Positions 38,006-48,736 of a DNA stretch of 64,000 bases are shown piece by piece. The notes under the pieces were generated by a model. That model was not told the origin of the DNA and searched no databases. It saw only the letters and a program-made list of their open reading frames with translations. Every line of letters begins with the position of its first letter. Position 1 is the first letter of the stretch. The position numbers and the translations under genes were made by a program. The DNA lies in the NCBI GenBank assembly GCA_900552265.1, contig URZE01000004.1, positions 1 to 64,000 of the forward strand, written 5' to 3'. Source of the DNA: an uncultured Oscillospiraceae bacterium. GTDB lineage: Bacteria; Bacillota; Clostridia; Oscillospirales; Acutalibacteraceae.

Positions 38006-40396
38006 GTGAAAAAAATTTTTGAAAAATATGCTCCTGAGAATATAGAAAAAAAGTGGCAAAAAATCTGGGATGAAAGCTCTGCTTTTCATGCAAAAAATGA
38101 GTATGATAAACCTAAATTTTACGCACTTGTAGAATTTCCTTATCCCTCGGGTCAAGGTTTGCATGTCGGTCACCCCAGAAGTTACACTGCACTTGACATT
38201 GTGGCACGAAAAAAAAGAATGCAAGGTTATAACGTCCTTTATCCAATGGGTTGGGATGCTTTCGGACTTCCTACTGAAAATTATGCAATAAAAAACAAAA
38301 TTCATCCAAGAATTGTAACTGAAAAAAATATATCAAGATTTAAAAGTCAACTGCAAGCATTGGGACTTTCTTTTGATTGGAGTCGAGAGATAGATACGAC
38401 CAATTCTTCGTATTATAAGTGGACTCAGTGGATATTTTTGCAGATGTTTAAAAAAGGTTTGGCGTATAAGAGCGAAGCAACCGTAAACTGGTGTACATCA
38501 TGTAAATGTGTTTTAGCTAACGAAGAGGTTGTAAATGGAGTTTGTGAGCGGTGCGGAAGTGAAGTCATACATAAAGTAAAATCTCAGTGGATGCTCAAGA
38601 TTACGGAGTACGCACAAAGACTCATAGATGACCTGGAACTTGTAGATTATCCCGAAAGAGTGAAAGCTCAGCAAATTAATTGGATAGGACGTTCAACAGG
38701 TGCGGAAATTGATTTTTCAACCAGTGTAGGAAAAAATCTTAAAGTATACACTACTCGTCCTGATACGATTTTCGGCGTCACGTATATGGTTATTTCGCCT
38801 GAACATCCCATTATAGAAGAATTTAAAAATGAAATTAAAAATATAACCGAAATTGAAAATTACAGACAAGAAGCGAGTAAAAAATCTGATTTTCAAAGAA
38901 CAGAACTCAATAAAGATAAAACAGGCGTTAAAATAGAGGGAATAACCGCCAAGAATCCCATAAGTGGGAAAGAAATACCTATTTTTGTATCTGACTATGT
39001 TTTGATGAGTTATGCCCAAGGAGCGATAATGGCTGTCCCTGCGCACGACGAAAGAGATAAAGCATTTGCAAAGAAGTACAATCTTCCTATTTTGGAAGTA
39101 ATCGATGAAAACGGAAAAGTAATTAATTCGGAGTTTTTAAACGGTAAAGATTCGAAGGAAGCCAAATCAGAAATGATTTCTTACCTTGAAAAAAATGACA
39201 TAGGGAAAGCTAAAGTCAATTACAAACTTCGTGACTGGGTATTTTCTCGCCAGCGTTATTGGGGAGAACCGATTCCGATAATTCACTGTGAAAAATGTGG
39301 ATATGTTCCCGTTCCGGAGTCGGAATTGCCGCTTAATTTGCCTGATATAGAAGATTTTGAATCTCTCGAGGGTGGCGAATCTCCATTAGATAATATTTCT
39401 TCATGGGTAAATACGACTTGTCCGCATTGCGGAGGGAAAGCCAAACGTGAAACCGATACAATGCCACAATGGGCAGGTTCTTCATGGTACTTTCTTCGTT
39501 ACCTTGACCCGCATAATGATAAGAATCTTGCGGATCCTGATGCAATTAAATATTGGATGCCTGTTGATTGGTACAATGGTGGAATGGAGCATACTACATT
39601 GCATCTGCTTTACAGTCGATTTTGGTACAAATTTTTATACGACATAGGAATTGTTCCCGGTCCTGAACCGTATAAAAAACGAACTAGTCATGGAATGATT
39701 CTCGGAGAAAATAATGAAAAAATGAGTAAATCCAGAGGTAATGTTGTTAACCCGGATGATATTGTGAAAGAATTCGGAGCAGATACTTTGCGTGTTTACG
39801 AAATGTTTATTGGAGATTTTGAGAAACCGGCTCCGTGGAATACGGCAGGAATTAAGGGTAGTCGTAGATTTATAGAGAGATATTGGGGTTTAAGAGAAAT
39901 TCTTGATGATAATAAAGGTGCAGTAAGTTCAAAATTGGAAACTGCATTCAATAAAACAATTAAAAAAGTTCAAGAAGATATTGATAATCTAAAATTCAAT
40001 ACGGCTGTTGCGGCTCTTATGGGACTTATAAACAACATATATGACGAAGGATTTATAACATCTGAATATTTAAAAATTTTTACACTTCTCTTAAATCCTT
40101 TTGCTCCACATGTCACAGAAGAAATGTGGTCGGAATGTGGTTTGGGAAAGGGTTTTGCATCGCTTGCCGCATGGCCTTGTTATGATGAGAATAAATGTGT
40201 GGAAGATGAGGTACCTGTAGTTCTTCAAGTTAATGGAAAAATGAGAGGCAAGGTATTTGCACCGCTTGGAATTTCTCAAGAAGAAATTCTAAAATCCGCA
40301 AAAAAAGAAGAAAGCTTTAATAGAGCTGTTGAAGGAAAAAATATCGTAAAAGTGATATATGTTCCGGGAAGAATATTAAATGTAGTAGCAAAATAA
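38006..40396 (+). CDS. leuS: Leucyl-tRNA synthetase
   Basis: This class I synthetase charges tRNA-Leu. The 796-aa product has [18 protein letters not shown] (HIGH-type motif), a zinc-binding insert ([13 protein letters not shown] and CERCG), the CP1 editing domain with [13 protein letters not shown], a second cysteine cluster (CEKCGY and CPHCGG), KMSKSRGNV (KMSKS motif) and the anticodon-binding and C-terminal domains. The GTG start has GGAGTGA upstream. No T-box leader is present, since rsfS lies only 25 bases before it. Confidence 0.97.
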   Translation: MKKIFEKYAPENIEKKWQKIWDESSAFHAKNEYDKPKFYALVEFPYPSGQGLHVGHPRSYTALDIVARKKRMQGYNVLYPMGWDAFGLPTENYAIKNKIHPRIVTEKNISRFKSQLQALGLSFDWSREIDTTNSSYYKWTQWIFLQMFKKGLAYKSEATVNWCTSCKCVLANEEVVNGVCERCGSEVIHKVKSQWMLKITEYAQRLIDDLELVDYPERVKAQQINWIGRSTGAEIDFSTSVGKNLKVYTTRPDTIFGVTYMVISPEHPIIEEFKNEIKNITEIENYRQEASKKSDFQRTELNKDKTGVKIEGITAKNPISGKEIPIFVSDYVLMSYAQGAIMAVPAHDERDKAFAKKYNLPILEVIDENGKVINSEFLNGKDSKEAKSEMISYLEKNDIGKAKVNYKLRDWVFSRQRYWGEPIPIIHCEKCGYVPVPESELPLNLPDIEDFESLEGGESPLDNISSWVNTTCPHCGGKAKRETDTMPQWAGSSWYFLRYLDPHNDKNLADPDAIKYWMPVDWYNGGMEHTTLHLLYSRFWYKFLYDIGIVPGPEPYKKRTSHGMILGENNEKMSKSRGNVVNPDDIVKEFGADTLRVYEMFIGDFEKPAPWNTAGIKGSRRFIERYWGLREILDDNKGAVSSKLETAFNKTIKKVQEDIDNLKFNTAVAALMGLINNIYDEGFITSEYLKIFTLLLNPFAPHVTEEMWSECGLGKGFASLAAWPCYDENKCVEDEVPVVLQVNGKMRGKVFAPLGISQEEILKSAKKEESFNRAVEGKNIVKVIYVPGRILNVVAK

Positions 40397-40457
40397 ATAA
40401 TAAGACTTGTAGTGTTTTGCATAAATTTTATAAAGTATTCAATATTGGAGGGATTTA

Positions 40458-43037
40458 ATGGGTAACAGTAACACAGATAAAATGATAGATGAACTGGTGT
40501 TAAAAGCGAGAAATGCTTTAAAACAGTATATGAAAATGAGCCAGGCTGACATTGATAAAATCGTTGAAGCTATGGCACTTGCAGCTGTTGAAAATCATGT
40601 TTTATTTTCTGAAAAAGCTGCCTCGGAAACAGGACGTGGAATAGTTGAAGATAAAATAATAAAAAATATGTTTGCATCTGAATATATTTATAATTCGATA
40701 AAAAATCAAAAGACCGTTGGGATAATAGATAAAAATGATGAAGAAAATTATGTTAAAATTGCAGAACCACTCGGAGTGGTTGCGGGAGTAACTCCTGTAA
40801 CCAATCCTACTTCGACGGTTGTGTTTAAATCGCTTATATGTGCAAAAACAAGAAATCCAATAATATTCGGTTTCCATCCCGGGGCACAAAAATGCTGTAC
40901 CTTTGCAGCAGAAATTTTAAGAGATGCGGCGATAAAAGCGGGAGCTCCGGAAAACTGTATTCAATGGATAGAATATCCATCGATTGAGGCAACTTCTGCG
41001 CTTATGAATCATTCTGGCGTTGATGTTGTGCTTGCCACGGGTGGTTCGGGTATGGTAAAATCCGCTTATTCAACGGGAAAACCGGCTTTGGGAGTAGGTC
41101 CCGGAAATGTACCGTGTTATATTGAAAAAACTTCTAATTTGGAAAGAGCGTGTAATGACTTGATTCTTTCCAAGACTTTCGATAATGGAATGATATGTGC
41201 TTCAGAACAATCCGTTGTGGTCGATGAAAATATAGCTCTCAAATTTGAAAACATAATGCTTAAAAACGGTTGCGTATTTTTAAGTGAAGAAGAGAGCGAA
41301 AAACTTACATCCTATATGATAAATCCGGAAAAAGGAACTTTAAACGGAGTTGTTGCGGGAAAAAGTGCAGTTGAGATAGCTGAATCTTCTGGGATAGATG
41401 TTCCGAAAAACACTAAAATTCTTATAGTCAGACTTAAAGGTGTAGGAAAAGATTATCCGTTGTCTGTAGAAAAGTTGTCACCAGTGCTTTCGTATTACAC
41501 GGTCAAAGATTCTCTTGAAGGTTTTGAGAGATGTAAAGAAATTTTGAAATTTAATGGCGAGGGTCATACTGCAGTAATTCATTCGCAAGATGAACGAATA
41601 ATTGAAAAATTCGGAGAAATGATGGATGCAGGAAGAATAATAGTAAATTCTCCATCTTCGCAAGGTGCAATCGGAGACATATATAATTGTGCAACGCCAT
41701 CGCTTACTCTCGGATGTGGTTCAAAAGGAAAGAATTCCACAACTGACAATGTTTCTGTTAATAATCTTTTAAATATAAAAAGAGTATTCAAAAGAAGGGT
41801 TAATATGCAGTGGTTTAAAGTGCCGTCAAAAATATATTTTGAAAAAGGCTCAATTTCGTATCTTGAAGATATGGATGATATTAACCGCATATTTATAGTT
41901 ACCGATGAAACAATGGTGAAACTCGGAAATGTTCAAAAAGTTATGTATCATTTGAACAAGAGAAATAATAATTGTCAAATCGAAGTATTTTCGAGTGTAA
42001 GTCCCGATCCGGATGTTGAAACCGTTTGGAGCGGATTAGAGATTATGAAAAGATTTTCTCCTGACGCTGTAATTTCCTTGGGTGGAGGTTCTCCGATAGA
42101 TGCTGCAAAGGCAATGTGGATGTTTTATGAATATCCGGATCTTGATTTTGAAGGATTAAAACTCAAATTTATGGATATAAGAAAGCGAGTTTTTAGGTAT
42201 CCAAGTTCTCACAAAATACCTTTAATTGCAATCCCTACCACTTCGGGAACAGGTTCTGAAGTAACATCATTTGCGGTAATCACAGATAAAAAAGAAAATG
42301 TGAAGTATCCGCTTGCCGATTATTTTCTGACTCCAAGTGTTGCTATAATCGATCCTGATTTTGTAACTTCTCTCCCAAAATCTCCTACAGCCGATACAGG
42401 TATGGATGTATTGACTCATGCAATTGAAGCGTATGTTTCAACTATGGCAAGTGATTATACCGATGCTCTTGCGGAAAAAGCAATAAAATTGGTTTTTAAA
42501 TATCTCAAAAAAGCCTATGAAAATGGAAATAATGATCCTGAAGCTCGTGAAAAAATGCATAATGCTTCATGTATTGCGGGAATGGCGTTTACGAATGCAT
42601 TTTTAGGTCTTAATCATTCAATGGCGCACAAACTTGGTGGTGAATTTCACATTCCTCACGGAAGAGCCAATGCAATTTTGTTGCCGTATGTAATAAGGTA
42701 TAATGCATCACTTCCGTCGAAATTTGTTGCATTTCCTAAATATGAAAGCTATAAAGCAGATAAAAGATATGCTGAAATTGCAGAAATGATAGGTGTCTCA
42801 GGAGCGGATGGGGCGCAAAGCGTTGATAATTTGATAAAATCGATTAATAAAATGAATGAGTCTCTTAATATACCTCTTAGTCTCAAACAGTATGGAATTT
42901 CTGAGGAAGAATTTTTGAAGAAAGTTGATATGCTTTCTAAACTTGCTCATGAAGACCAGTGTACGGGTACTAATCCGAGATATCCTCTTATAAGTGAGAT
43001 AAAAGAGATATATCTGAAGTGTTATTACGGAGAATAA
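40458..43037 (+). CDS. adhE: Bifunctional aldehyde-alcohol dehydrogenase AdhE
   Basis: AdhE reduces acetyl-CoA to acetaldehyde and then ethanol, regenerating NAD+ in fermentation, and assembles into spirosomes. The 859-aa product has the N-terminal CoA-acylating aldehyde dehydrogenase domain with VGPGNVPCYIE and the catalytic cysteine in NGMICASEQSVV. A linker at about residue 450 joins the iron-type alcohol dehydrogenase domain with GGGSPIDAAKA, AIPTTSGTGSEVT and the metal-binding HSMAHKLGGEFHIPHG. GGAGG precedes the ATG. A terminator follows; the gene is probably monocistronic. Confidence 0.97.
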   Translation: MGNSNTDKMIDELVLKARNALKQYMKMSQADIDKIVEAMALAAVENHVLFSEKAASETGRGIVEDKIIKNMFASEYIYNSIKNQKTVGIIDKNDEENYVKIAEPLGVVAGVTPVTNPTSTVVFKSLICAKTRNPIIFGFHPGAQKCCTFAAEILRDAAIKAGAPENCIQWIEYPSIEATSALMNHSGVDVVLATGGSGMVKSAYSTGKPALGVGPGNVPCYIEKTSNLERACNDLILSKTFDNGMICASEQSVVVDENIALKFENIMLKNGCVFLSEEESEKLTSYMINPEKGTLNGVVAGKSAVEIAESSGIDVPKNTKILIVRLKGVGKDYPLSVEKLSPVLSYYTVKDSLEGFERCKEILKFNGEGHTAVIHSQDERIIEKFGEMMDAGRIIVNSPSSQGAIGDIYNCATPSLTLGCGSKGKNSTTDNVSVNNLLNIKRVFKRRVNMQWFKVPSKIYFEKGSISYLEDMDDINRIFIVTDETMVKLGNVQKVMYHLNKRNNNCQIEVFSSVSPDPDVETVWSGLEIMKRFSPDAVISLGGGSPIDAAKAMWMFYEYPDLDFEGLKLKFMDIRKRVFRYPSSHKIPLIAIPTTSGTGSEVTSFAVITDKKENVKYPLADYFLTPSVAIIDPDFVTSLPKSPTADTGMDVLTHAIEAYVSTMASDYTDALAEKAIKLVFKYLKKAYENGNNDPEAREKMHNASCIAGMAFTNAFLGLNHSMAHKLGGEFHIPHGRANAILLPYVIRYNASLPSKFVAFPKYESYKADKRYAEIAEMIGVSGADGAQSVDNLIKSINKMNESLNIPLSLKQYGISEEEFLKKVDMLSKLAHEDQCTGTNPRYPLISEIKEIYLKCYYGE

Positions 43038-43048
43038 CTTTGAATATT

Positions 43049-43075
43049 ACCATCGGTATTTGCCGGTGGTTTTTG
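43049..43075 (+). terminator. Terminator after adhE
   Basis: ACCATCGG (43049-43056) pairs with CCGGTGGT (43063-43070) through one G-T pair, then a T run. Confidence 0.85.
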
Positions 43076-43425
43076 TTATGTTTTAATCGATGGAACAATA
43101 AATGTTAGGTTGTTTGAATATTAATTTATAAAAATGTTATTTACAGATGTGGCCGAAGTAAGTGAAAATTTATCTTATAGTAAAAACCAAAAAAGTAAAA
43201 AATAATAGATGAGTATTATGTACATCCTAATAAGTTGAGAGAAAATTTGTTGTAAAATTAGTTAATTATGAATAAGTGATATTTTTTAAAAAAATAAATT
43301 TAGTATTATTTATTTAATGATCTATCTGCCTGGATATCGAGTACATAAAGTTCTTTTTTTTTATTAAATAAAGGAAGATCTTAAAATAGTTTTGTAATGA
43401 TTTGGTGTAAGTTTGGGTTATAAAT
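43076..43425. other. AT-rich gap before yifB
   Basis: No convincing gene is visible on either strand. Only a 23-codon frame near 43134 was noticed, and it lacks a ribosome-binding site. Confidence 0.4.
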
Positions 43426-43454
43426 TTGAAAAAAATGCAAATATAATCTATAAT
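43426..43454 (+). promoter_or_regulatory. Predicted yifB promoter
   Basis: TTGAAA (43426-43431) and a perfect TATAAT (43449-43454) are 17 bases apart, 52 bases before the start. Confidence 0.7.
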
Positions 43455-43505
43455 TAATATTATAAAAACTTAATTTTAAAATAATTAGAAAGAAAGGTTC
43501 ATTAA

Positions 43506-45038
43506 ATGGTTTCAGTTATAAACAGTATGGGACTAAACGGACTCGATGCTTTTACAGTGGTAATTGAAGCAGATGTTTCGGTGGGAATGCCTTCATGTGA
43601 TATTGTAGGACTTCCCGACACATCAATAAAAGAATCTAAAAACCGTGTACGTTCTGCTATAAAAAGTTCCGGATTTAACTTCCCCATAGCTAAAATTACT
43701 GTAAATTTGGCTCCTGCTGATGTCAGGAAAACGGGTTCTTTATATGACCTTCCAATATTTTTAGCTATCCTTAAATCAAGCGGCCAAATAGAAAATATTC
43801 CGGAAGATTCTGTTTTTATAGGAGAACTTTCTCTAAATGGGGAGATTTATCCGGTAAACGGAGTTCTTCCAATGACCATTCACGCACTTCAAAAGGGATT
43901 TAAAAATATATTTGTACCTTCTAAAAACGCAAAAGAAGCTGCAATTATCAAGGGAATAAACGTTTTTCCCATAAGAAATGTTGCTGAAATTATAGAAAAT
44001 ATTCAACTTAACAAAAAATTAAAACCTCAGCCTCAAACATACGTCAATACAGCTCAGCACAACGATGTACTAGATTTTTGTCAAGTAAAAGGTCAGTACA
44101 ATGTAAAAAGAGCCGTTGAAATAGCAGCAGCCGGAGGTCACAACCTTTTGCTCATCGGTCCTCCAGGTTCGGGAAAAAGCATGATAGCAAAAAGATTACC
44201 TTCCATACTCCCGGAAATGACTTTTGAAGAAATAATAGAAACAACCAAAATTTATTCTATCGCAGGAATTCTTCAAGGAGATTCACCTTTAATTACTAAA
44301 AGACCATTTAGAGCCCCACATCATACGATATCCAGAATTGGACTTTCAGGAGGAGGTAATGTGCCTCATCCGGGAGAACTATCGTTATCTCACAACGGAG
44401 TACTTTTTTTAGATGAGTTATCAGAATTTCCTCGTTCAGTTACAGAATCATTGAGACAACCTCTTGAAGAAGGAACAATAACCATTTCAAGAGTTAAAAC
44501 ATCTCTTACATATCCATGTAGAGTAATGCTCGTGGCTGCCATGAATCCTTGTCCATGCGGATATTACGGACATCCAACACGCTCGTGCAGCTGCAGCCCG
44601 ACAGCTGTTTCGAGATATCTCTCAAGAATATCGGGACCACTACTGGACAGAATGGATATTCATGTAGAAGTTCCACCTGTTGATTTTGAAAACCTTTCAT
44701 CTAACGAAAATTTGGAAACTTCGGAACAAATTCGTAAAAGAGTAAATCATGCAAGAGAAATACAACAAAATCGGTACCGTAACAAAAATTTTTCTTCTAA
44801 CGCAAACCTTACTCCCGGAGACTTACAAAAGTGCTGTAAGCTTACTGAAAAAGCAAAAGAAATTCTGTGCAAAGCATTCGAAAACATGGGTCTTTCGGCA
44901 AGAGGTTATGATAAAATACTGAAAATTTCCAGAACAATAGCTGATTTGGAAAATTCAGAAATAATAGATGCTCCTCACATCGCCGAGGCAGTACAATATC
45001 GCAGTCTTGACAGAAAATATTGGAACCATTCAAGATAA
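43506..45038 (+). CDS. comM: YifB/ComM-family AAA+ ATPase (Mg-chelatase-like)
   Basis: In Gram-negative bacteria, ComM is a hexameric helicase that promotes branch migration during natural transformation. The 510-aa product has the N-terminal ChlI-like domain (residues 1-165), the AAA+ core with Walker A GPPGSGKSMIAKRLP, Walker B GVLFLDELSEF and the arginine-finger region, a cysteine cluster (NPCPCGYYGHPTRSCSC) and the C-terminal domain. AAAGG lies upstream. With dprA and radA in the same window it fits a recombination or uptake role, but no uptake-pilus gene is present here. Confidence 0.93.
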   Translation: MVSVINSMGLNGLDAFTVVIEADVSVGMPSCDIVGLPDTSIKESKNRVRSAIKSSGFNFPIAKITVNLAPADVRKTGSLYDLPIFLAILKSSGQIENIPEDSVFIGELSLNGEIYPVNGVLPMTIHALQKGFKNIFVPSKNAKEAAIIKGINVFPIRNVAEIIENIQLNKKLKPQPQTYVNTAQHNDVLDFCQVKGQYNVKRAVEIAAAGGHNLLLIGPPGSGKSMIAKRLPSILPEMTFEEIIETTKIYSIAGILQGDSPLITKRPFRAPHHTISRIGLSGGGNVPHPGELSLSHNGVLFLDELSEFPRSVTESLRQPLEEGTITISRVKTSLTYPCRVMLVAAMNPCPCGYYGHPTRSCSCSPTAVSRYLSRISGPLLDRMDIHVEVPPVDFENLSSNENLETSEQIRKRVNHAREIQQNRYRNKNFSSNANLTPGDLQKCCKLTEKAKEILCKAFENMGLSARGYDKILKISRTIADLENSEIIDAPHIAEAVQYRSLDRKYWNHSR

Positions 45039-45317
45039 TTTATTTTATAGAATTTGAATTTAAAACTTTTTATTTAAAATTGCAAAATTTTAATAATAGT
45101 ACTGAACATATTTCACTTTGTAAAATTTTTACATTATGTAAGTTTTGATTTGTTACAATTTAAATTTTTAACACTTTTGATGTCTATGCTATTGTTTAAA
45201 TTTAAGCAGGGTACTTTGTAATAATTAATTATATAATTTACTTGTAATATAAGTGTTAATTATATTTTTAACATGAGAGGTTGTTAAATTTTTTATTTAT
45301 ATTTTATAATTTTTATA
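45039..45317. other. AT-rich gap after yifB
   Basis: Nothing gene-like is seen on either strand. Confidence 0.4.
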
Positions 45318-45348
45318 CAATAAAAAGACTCGAAACTTTTCGAGTCTT
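45318..45348 (-). terminator. Terminator of the leader-type gene
   Basis: AAGACTCG (45325-45332) pairs with CGAGTCTT (45341-45348). The T tract lies on the minus-strand side, so it ends the gene at 45390-45824. Confidence 0.85.
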
Positions 45349-45389
45349 AAGAGACAAGTATTTCGGACACATTTATGACATTTACACGC

Positions 45390-45824
45390 CTAATTATCCT
45401 TTTTTTCTTCTTCTTCTGTTTTAGTTCCCGGTACAACATTATCGAGTGGTTGAGCGGGAATGGGATTGGGTGGTTGAGCGGGATTGTTACTGCGCCCGAG
45501 AAGTCTTCCAATCCTATCTTTATTCGCATAAATAAGTCCTCCCGCTACAGCTGCTGAAATTGTTAACCCCACTATATTAAGTGTCACATCAAGTGCTCTT
45601 TTCATTTTTGGAGACATTTCTTCACCTATACCTCCAGTTACAGCGTTTATATCTTTACTACAAAGTTTTTCAATATTGTCTTCTGTAGAAATTAATTGCT
45701 TTAACTGTTCTAACTCTTCGTCACTTAGTTTAATGCCTTTTTCTTCTAATGATTTTTTCAATTCTTCTTTTGTAAGACTTTTCATTTTTTTGAACGCTTC
45801 AATTTGTTCTTTTGTAAATGCCAT
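45390..45824 (-). CDS. Double-glycine-leader protein with membrane core
   Basis: From the ATG at 45824 (AAAGGAG upstream) the product is 144 aa. A long helical leader (residues 1-65) with KLSDEELEQLKQL ends in CSKDINAVTGG, a typical double-glycine site at Gly64-Gly65. The rest has one membrane segment (LNIVGLTISAAVAGGLIYA, 82-100), an arginine-rich turn and a proline-rich, acidic tail (NPAQPPNPIPAQPLDN, EEEEKKDN). No exporter or immunity gene is adjacent. The leader resembles those of Nif11-like and class II bacteriocin precursors. The core is unlike known bacteriocins, so it may be a membrane or signalling protein exported by the same machinery. Confidence 0.75.
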   Translation of the reverse strand: MAFTKEQIEAFKKMKSLTKEELKKSLEEKGIKLSDEELEQLKQLISTEDNIEKLCSKDINAVTGGIGEEMSPKMKRALDVTLNIVGLTISAAVAGGLIYANKDRIGRLLGRSNNPAQPPNPIPAQPLDNVVPGTKTEEEEKKDN

Positions 45825-45884
45825 TTTAAACAACTCCTTTAAAAATAATTTTAGATTATATGTGAAATGATACAATCTAAGTAA

Positions 45885-45912
45885 ATAGTAACATATTATT
45901 TTTAAATGTCAA
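45885..45912 (-). promoter_or_regulatory. Possible promoter of the leader-type gene
   Basis: On the minus strand, TTGACA (45912-45907) is followed after 16 bases by TACTAT (45890-45885). The -10 match is weak. Confidence 0.45.
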
Positions 45913-45930
45913 TACTTAAGTATTATTTTT

Positions 45931-48582
45931 TTATATATTTTTAAGCAAAATTGTTTCCTTATTGTTAAAGTATTTTTCAAGTTCCGAAACTAAAAGAGGA
46001 GTTAGGGACAGGACCCACACTATGGCCCATTGTATTAGATTTAGGGACTGAGTTTTAAAAAATTGAGTTAAACAAGGTACGGTAGCAGTTATTATTTCCA
46101 AAATTATACATAATAATACGGAAAATATTAATTTTGGATTACTTAAAAATCCGGTTATGAAAAGAGATTTTTGGCTTTGAACATTAAAAGCGTGAATAAG
46201 CTGACTGAGTCCTAAAGTAATAAATGCCATGGTTTGACCGATTATAGGATGTGAAGGATCGATATCAAAAAAAACTCTGCCTATGCTGTAGGATAGAAGT
46301 CCTACTGCGGCTATGAAGCATCCCTCTATAATTATGTTGTATCCCAAACCGTCGGCAAAGAGATTCTTTTTCGGAGATATAGGCGGACGTTTCATTATAT
46401 TTTTTTCTACCGGATCCATTCCGAGAGCCAAAGCCGGAAATGCATCCGTTACAAGATTTATCCATAAAAGATGTATTGCGAGAAGGGGAGGGGGGATTCG
46501 CATTAAAAATCCAAGTAAAACCACCATGACTTCTCCTATATTTGTCGATATTAGGAAATGGATAGTTTTTTTTATGTTTTCAAACATACCTCTGCCTTGT
46601 CGTACTGCTTCGACGATTGTTGCAAAATTGTCGTCGGTGATTATCATGTCGGAAGCAGATTTTGCTGCGTCGGTACCTGATTTCCCCATGGCACAGCCTA
46701 TATCTGCCGCTTTCAGAGCCGGAGCATCATTTACGCCATCACCTGTCATGGCAACTATATGACCGTTTTTTTGGAAAGCTTTGACTATTCTTACTTTATG
46801 TTCGGGAGAAACTCTTGCAAATACCGAACACAAATTTACTTGTGATGCAAGTTCTTCATCTGTCATGCAGTTAAGTTCGGTACCGGTTATGGCTTTACTT
46901 TTTTCATCGGATATTTTAAGTTCTTTAGCTATAGCTTTTGCAGTTTCCACATGGTCGCCGGTAATCATTACGGGTTTTATACCTGCATTTTTACACTCAG
47001 CTACGGCGGATTTGGCTTCAGGTCGAGGAGGGTCTATGATTCCTACTAAACCGTAAAAAATTAAATCATTTTCAGCGTTAGTTTCTTCAGGAGTAGAATT
47101 TTCCTCTTTATATGCGATAGCGATAACTCTTAAAGCTTTAGAAGCCATTTCAAAATTATTTCTGTTTATTTTTTTTATGATATCGTCTGTAATGGGGATA
47201 ATTTTTTCTCCGTGACGAAATTTTGTGCATGATTTTATTAAAATTTCCGGAGCACCTTTTGTTATAACTTTAAATATATTTTTGTGAGAGAATACGGTTG
47301 TCATTAATTTTCTTTTAGAATCGAAAGGTATTTCAAACACTCTGTTGTAGTTTTTTTTCAAATTTTTATTTTTGATTCCACAGTTAACTGAAGCCATAAG
47401 CAGAGCATTTTCCGTAGGTTCGCCTTGAGCGATTGGTTCACTGCGATTCCTCGAAAGTACAGAGTTGTTGCATAGAGCACCTAAAGTAAATAATTCTTTT
47501 GCAAAATCACTTTTTAAATTTTCTTCTCCGTATGCACTTCTTATTTCTGCTACAGTCATTTTATTTAGAGTCAAAGTACCTGTTTTATCCGAGCATATAA
47601 CGCTTGCATGTCCTAAAGTTTCCACAGCGGGCAAATTTCTTACGATTGTATTTCTTTTTGCCATTATCCGAACACCGTTTGCAAGAACTATCGTAACTAC
47701 AGCCGGTAATCCTTCAGGTATGGCAGCTACAGCCAAACTTATCGAAATCATGAACATTTCAAAAAAATCGGTATGTTGAAGAATACCTAAAATAAAAACG
47801 GCTATGCTTACAATCATTATTCCTATTGCAACTGTTTTTCCTGTAACGGCGAGCCTTTGTTGCAGAGGAGTTTGCACTTGTTTTTCGGTGTTAATTAATT
47901 TTGAAACTTTTCCGACTTCGGTATTTTCTCCAATTTCGGTTACAATAGCTTTTGCGTGACCTCTGTCTATTATTGAACCACAAAAGAGCATGTTTTTTCT
48001 GTCTGCAACTGGGGTATCGGGATTTAAAATTTCATTTTCATTTTTTTCAGTTGCAAAAGATTCTCCGGTCATTGCGGATTCTTCTGCGGCAAGATTTGCG
48101 GATTCAATTATTCTTGCATCTGCACACACTAAATCTCCTGTTTTAAGTATAAGTATATCTCCGGGGACGACATCTTGCGAGGCAATTCTTATTATTTTTC
48201 CATCTCTCAGGACTTTTGTAAGTGGAGTAGCCAACTTTTTCAGTGATTCTATTTCTTTTTCGGCTCGACTTTCCTGCATCACTCCTATAATCGCATTTAT
48301 AATTACTATTCCCAATATTATAATTGTATCTATATAGTCAGATTTATGACTTATAAATGAAGTGACAAATGAAATACACGCCGCAATAATTAAAATTATT
48401 ACCATAAAATCTGAAAATTGAGCAGAAAGCTTTTTTAAAAAACTTCTTTTTTCTTCTTTTGATACAACATTTTTTCCATATTTTATTTCTCGTTTTTTAA
48501 CTTCAGCCCGTGAAAGGCCTTTTTCCGAATCGGAACCAAATTTTTTGACGGTCTGCTGTGCAGATATCGTGTGCCAATCCAT
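45931..48582 (-). CDS. P-type Ca2+-transporting ATPase (type IIA)
   Basis: The 883-aa product is a full-length cation pump. It has the N-terminal cation ATPase domain, the A domain with AMTGES, membrane helix 4 with the ion site AAIPEGLPAV, the phosphorylation motif ICSDKTGTLTLN, the nucleotide-binding domain (KGAPE), the hinge TGDGVNDAPALKAADIG and four C-terminal helices with the second site (LLWINLVTDAFPALALG). These features fit SERCA/PMR1-type calcium pumps such as YloB. It likely keeps cytosolic calcium low or helps load calcium for sporulation; the latter is inference. Confidence 0.93.
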   Translation of the reverse strand: MDWHTISAQQTVKKFGSDSEKGLSRAEVKKREIKYGKNVVSKEEKRSFLKKLSAQFSDFMVIILIIAACISFVTSFISHKSDYIDTIIILGIVIINAIIGVMQESRAEKEIESLKKLATPLTKVLRDGKIIRIASQDVVPGDILILKTGDLVCADARIIESANLAAEESAMTGESFATEKNENEILNPDTPVADRKNMLFCGSIIDRGHAKAIVTEIGENTEVGKVSKLINTEKQVQTPLQQRLAVTGKTVAIGIMIVSIAVFILGILQHTDFFEMFMISISLAVAAIPEGLPAVVTIVLANGVRIMAKRNTIVRNLPAVETLGHASVICSDKTGTLTLNKMTVAEIRSAYGEENLKSDFAKELFTLGALCNNSVLSRNRSEPIAQGEPTENALLMASVNCGIKNKNLKKNYNRVFEIPFDSKRKLMTTVFSHKNIFKVITKGAPEILIKSCTKFRHGEKIIPITDDIIKKINRNNFEMASKALRVIAIAYKEENSTPEETNAENDLIFYGLVGIIDPPRPEAKSAVAECKNAGIKPVMITGDHVETAKAIAKELKISDEKSKAITGTELNCMTDEELASQVNLCSVFARVSPEHKVRIVKAFQKNGHIVAMTGDGVNDAPALKAADIGCAMGKSGTDAAKSASDMIITDDNFATIVEAVRQGRGMFENIKKTIHFLISTNIGEVMVVLLGFLMRIPPPLLAIHLLWINLVTDAFPALALGMDPVEKNIMKRPPISPKKNLFADGLGYNIIIEGCFIAAVGLLSYSIGRVFFDIDPSHPIIGQTMAFITLGLSQLIHAFNVQSQKSLFITGFLSNPKLIFSVLLCIILEIITATVPCLTQFFKTQSLNLIQWAIVWVLSLTPLLVSELEKYFNNKETILLKNI

Positions 48583-48736
48583 AATATTTCACCCGGCGTC
48601 CTTTCTGTTTAATAGCTTTTTCTTTACGATAATAAAAATATATAATTGAAATCGGACATATATTACTTTTGGGTATTTAAAAATATAATGGATTGTGATA
48701 CTATATATTTATAAAAATAATGTTGGAGGAATCAGA

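Noticed and set aside
43134..43205. 23-codon frame beginning MLFTDVAE
   Set aside because: It is very short, lacks a ribosome-binding site and has no recognisable features.
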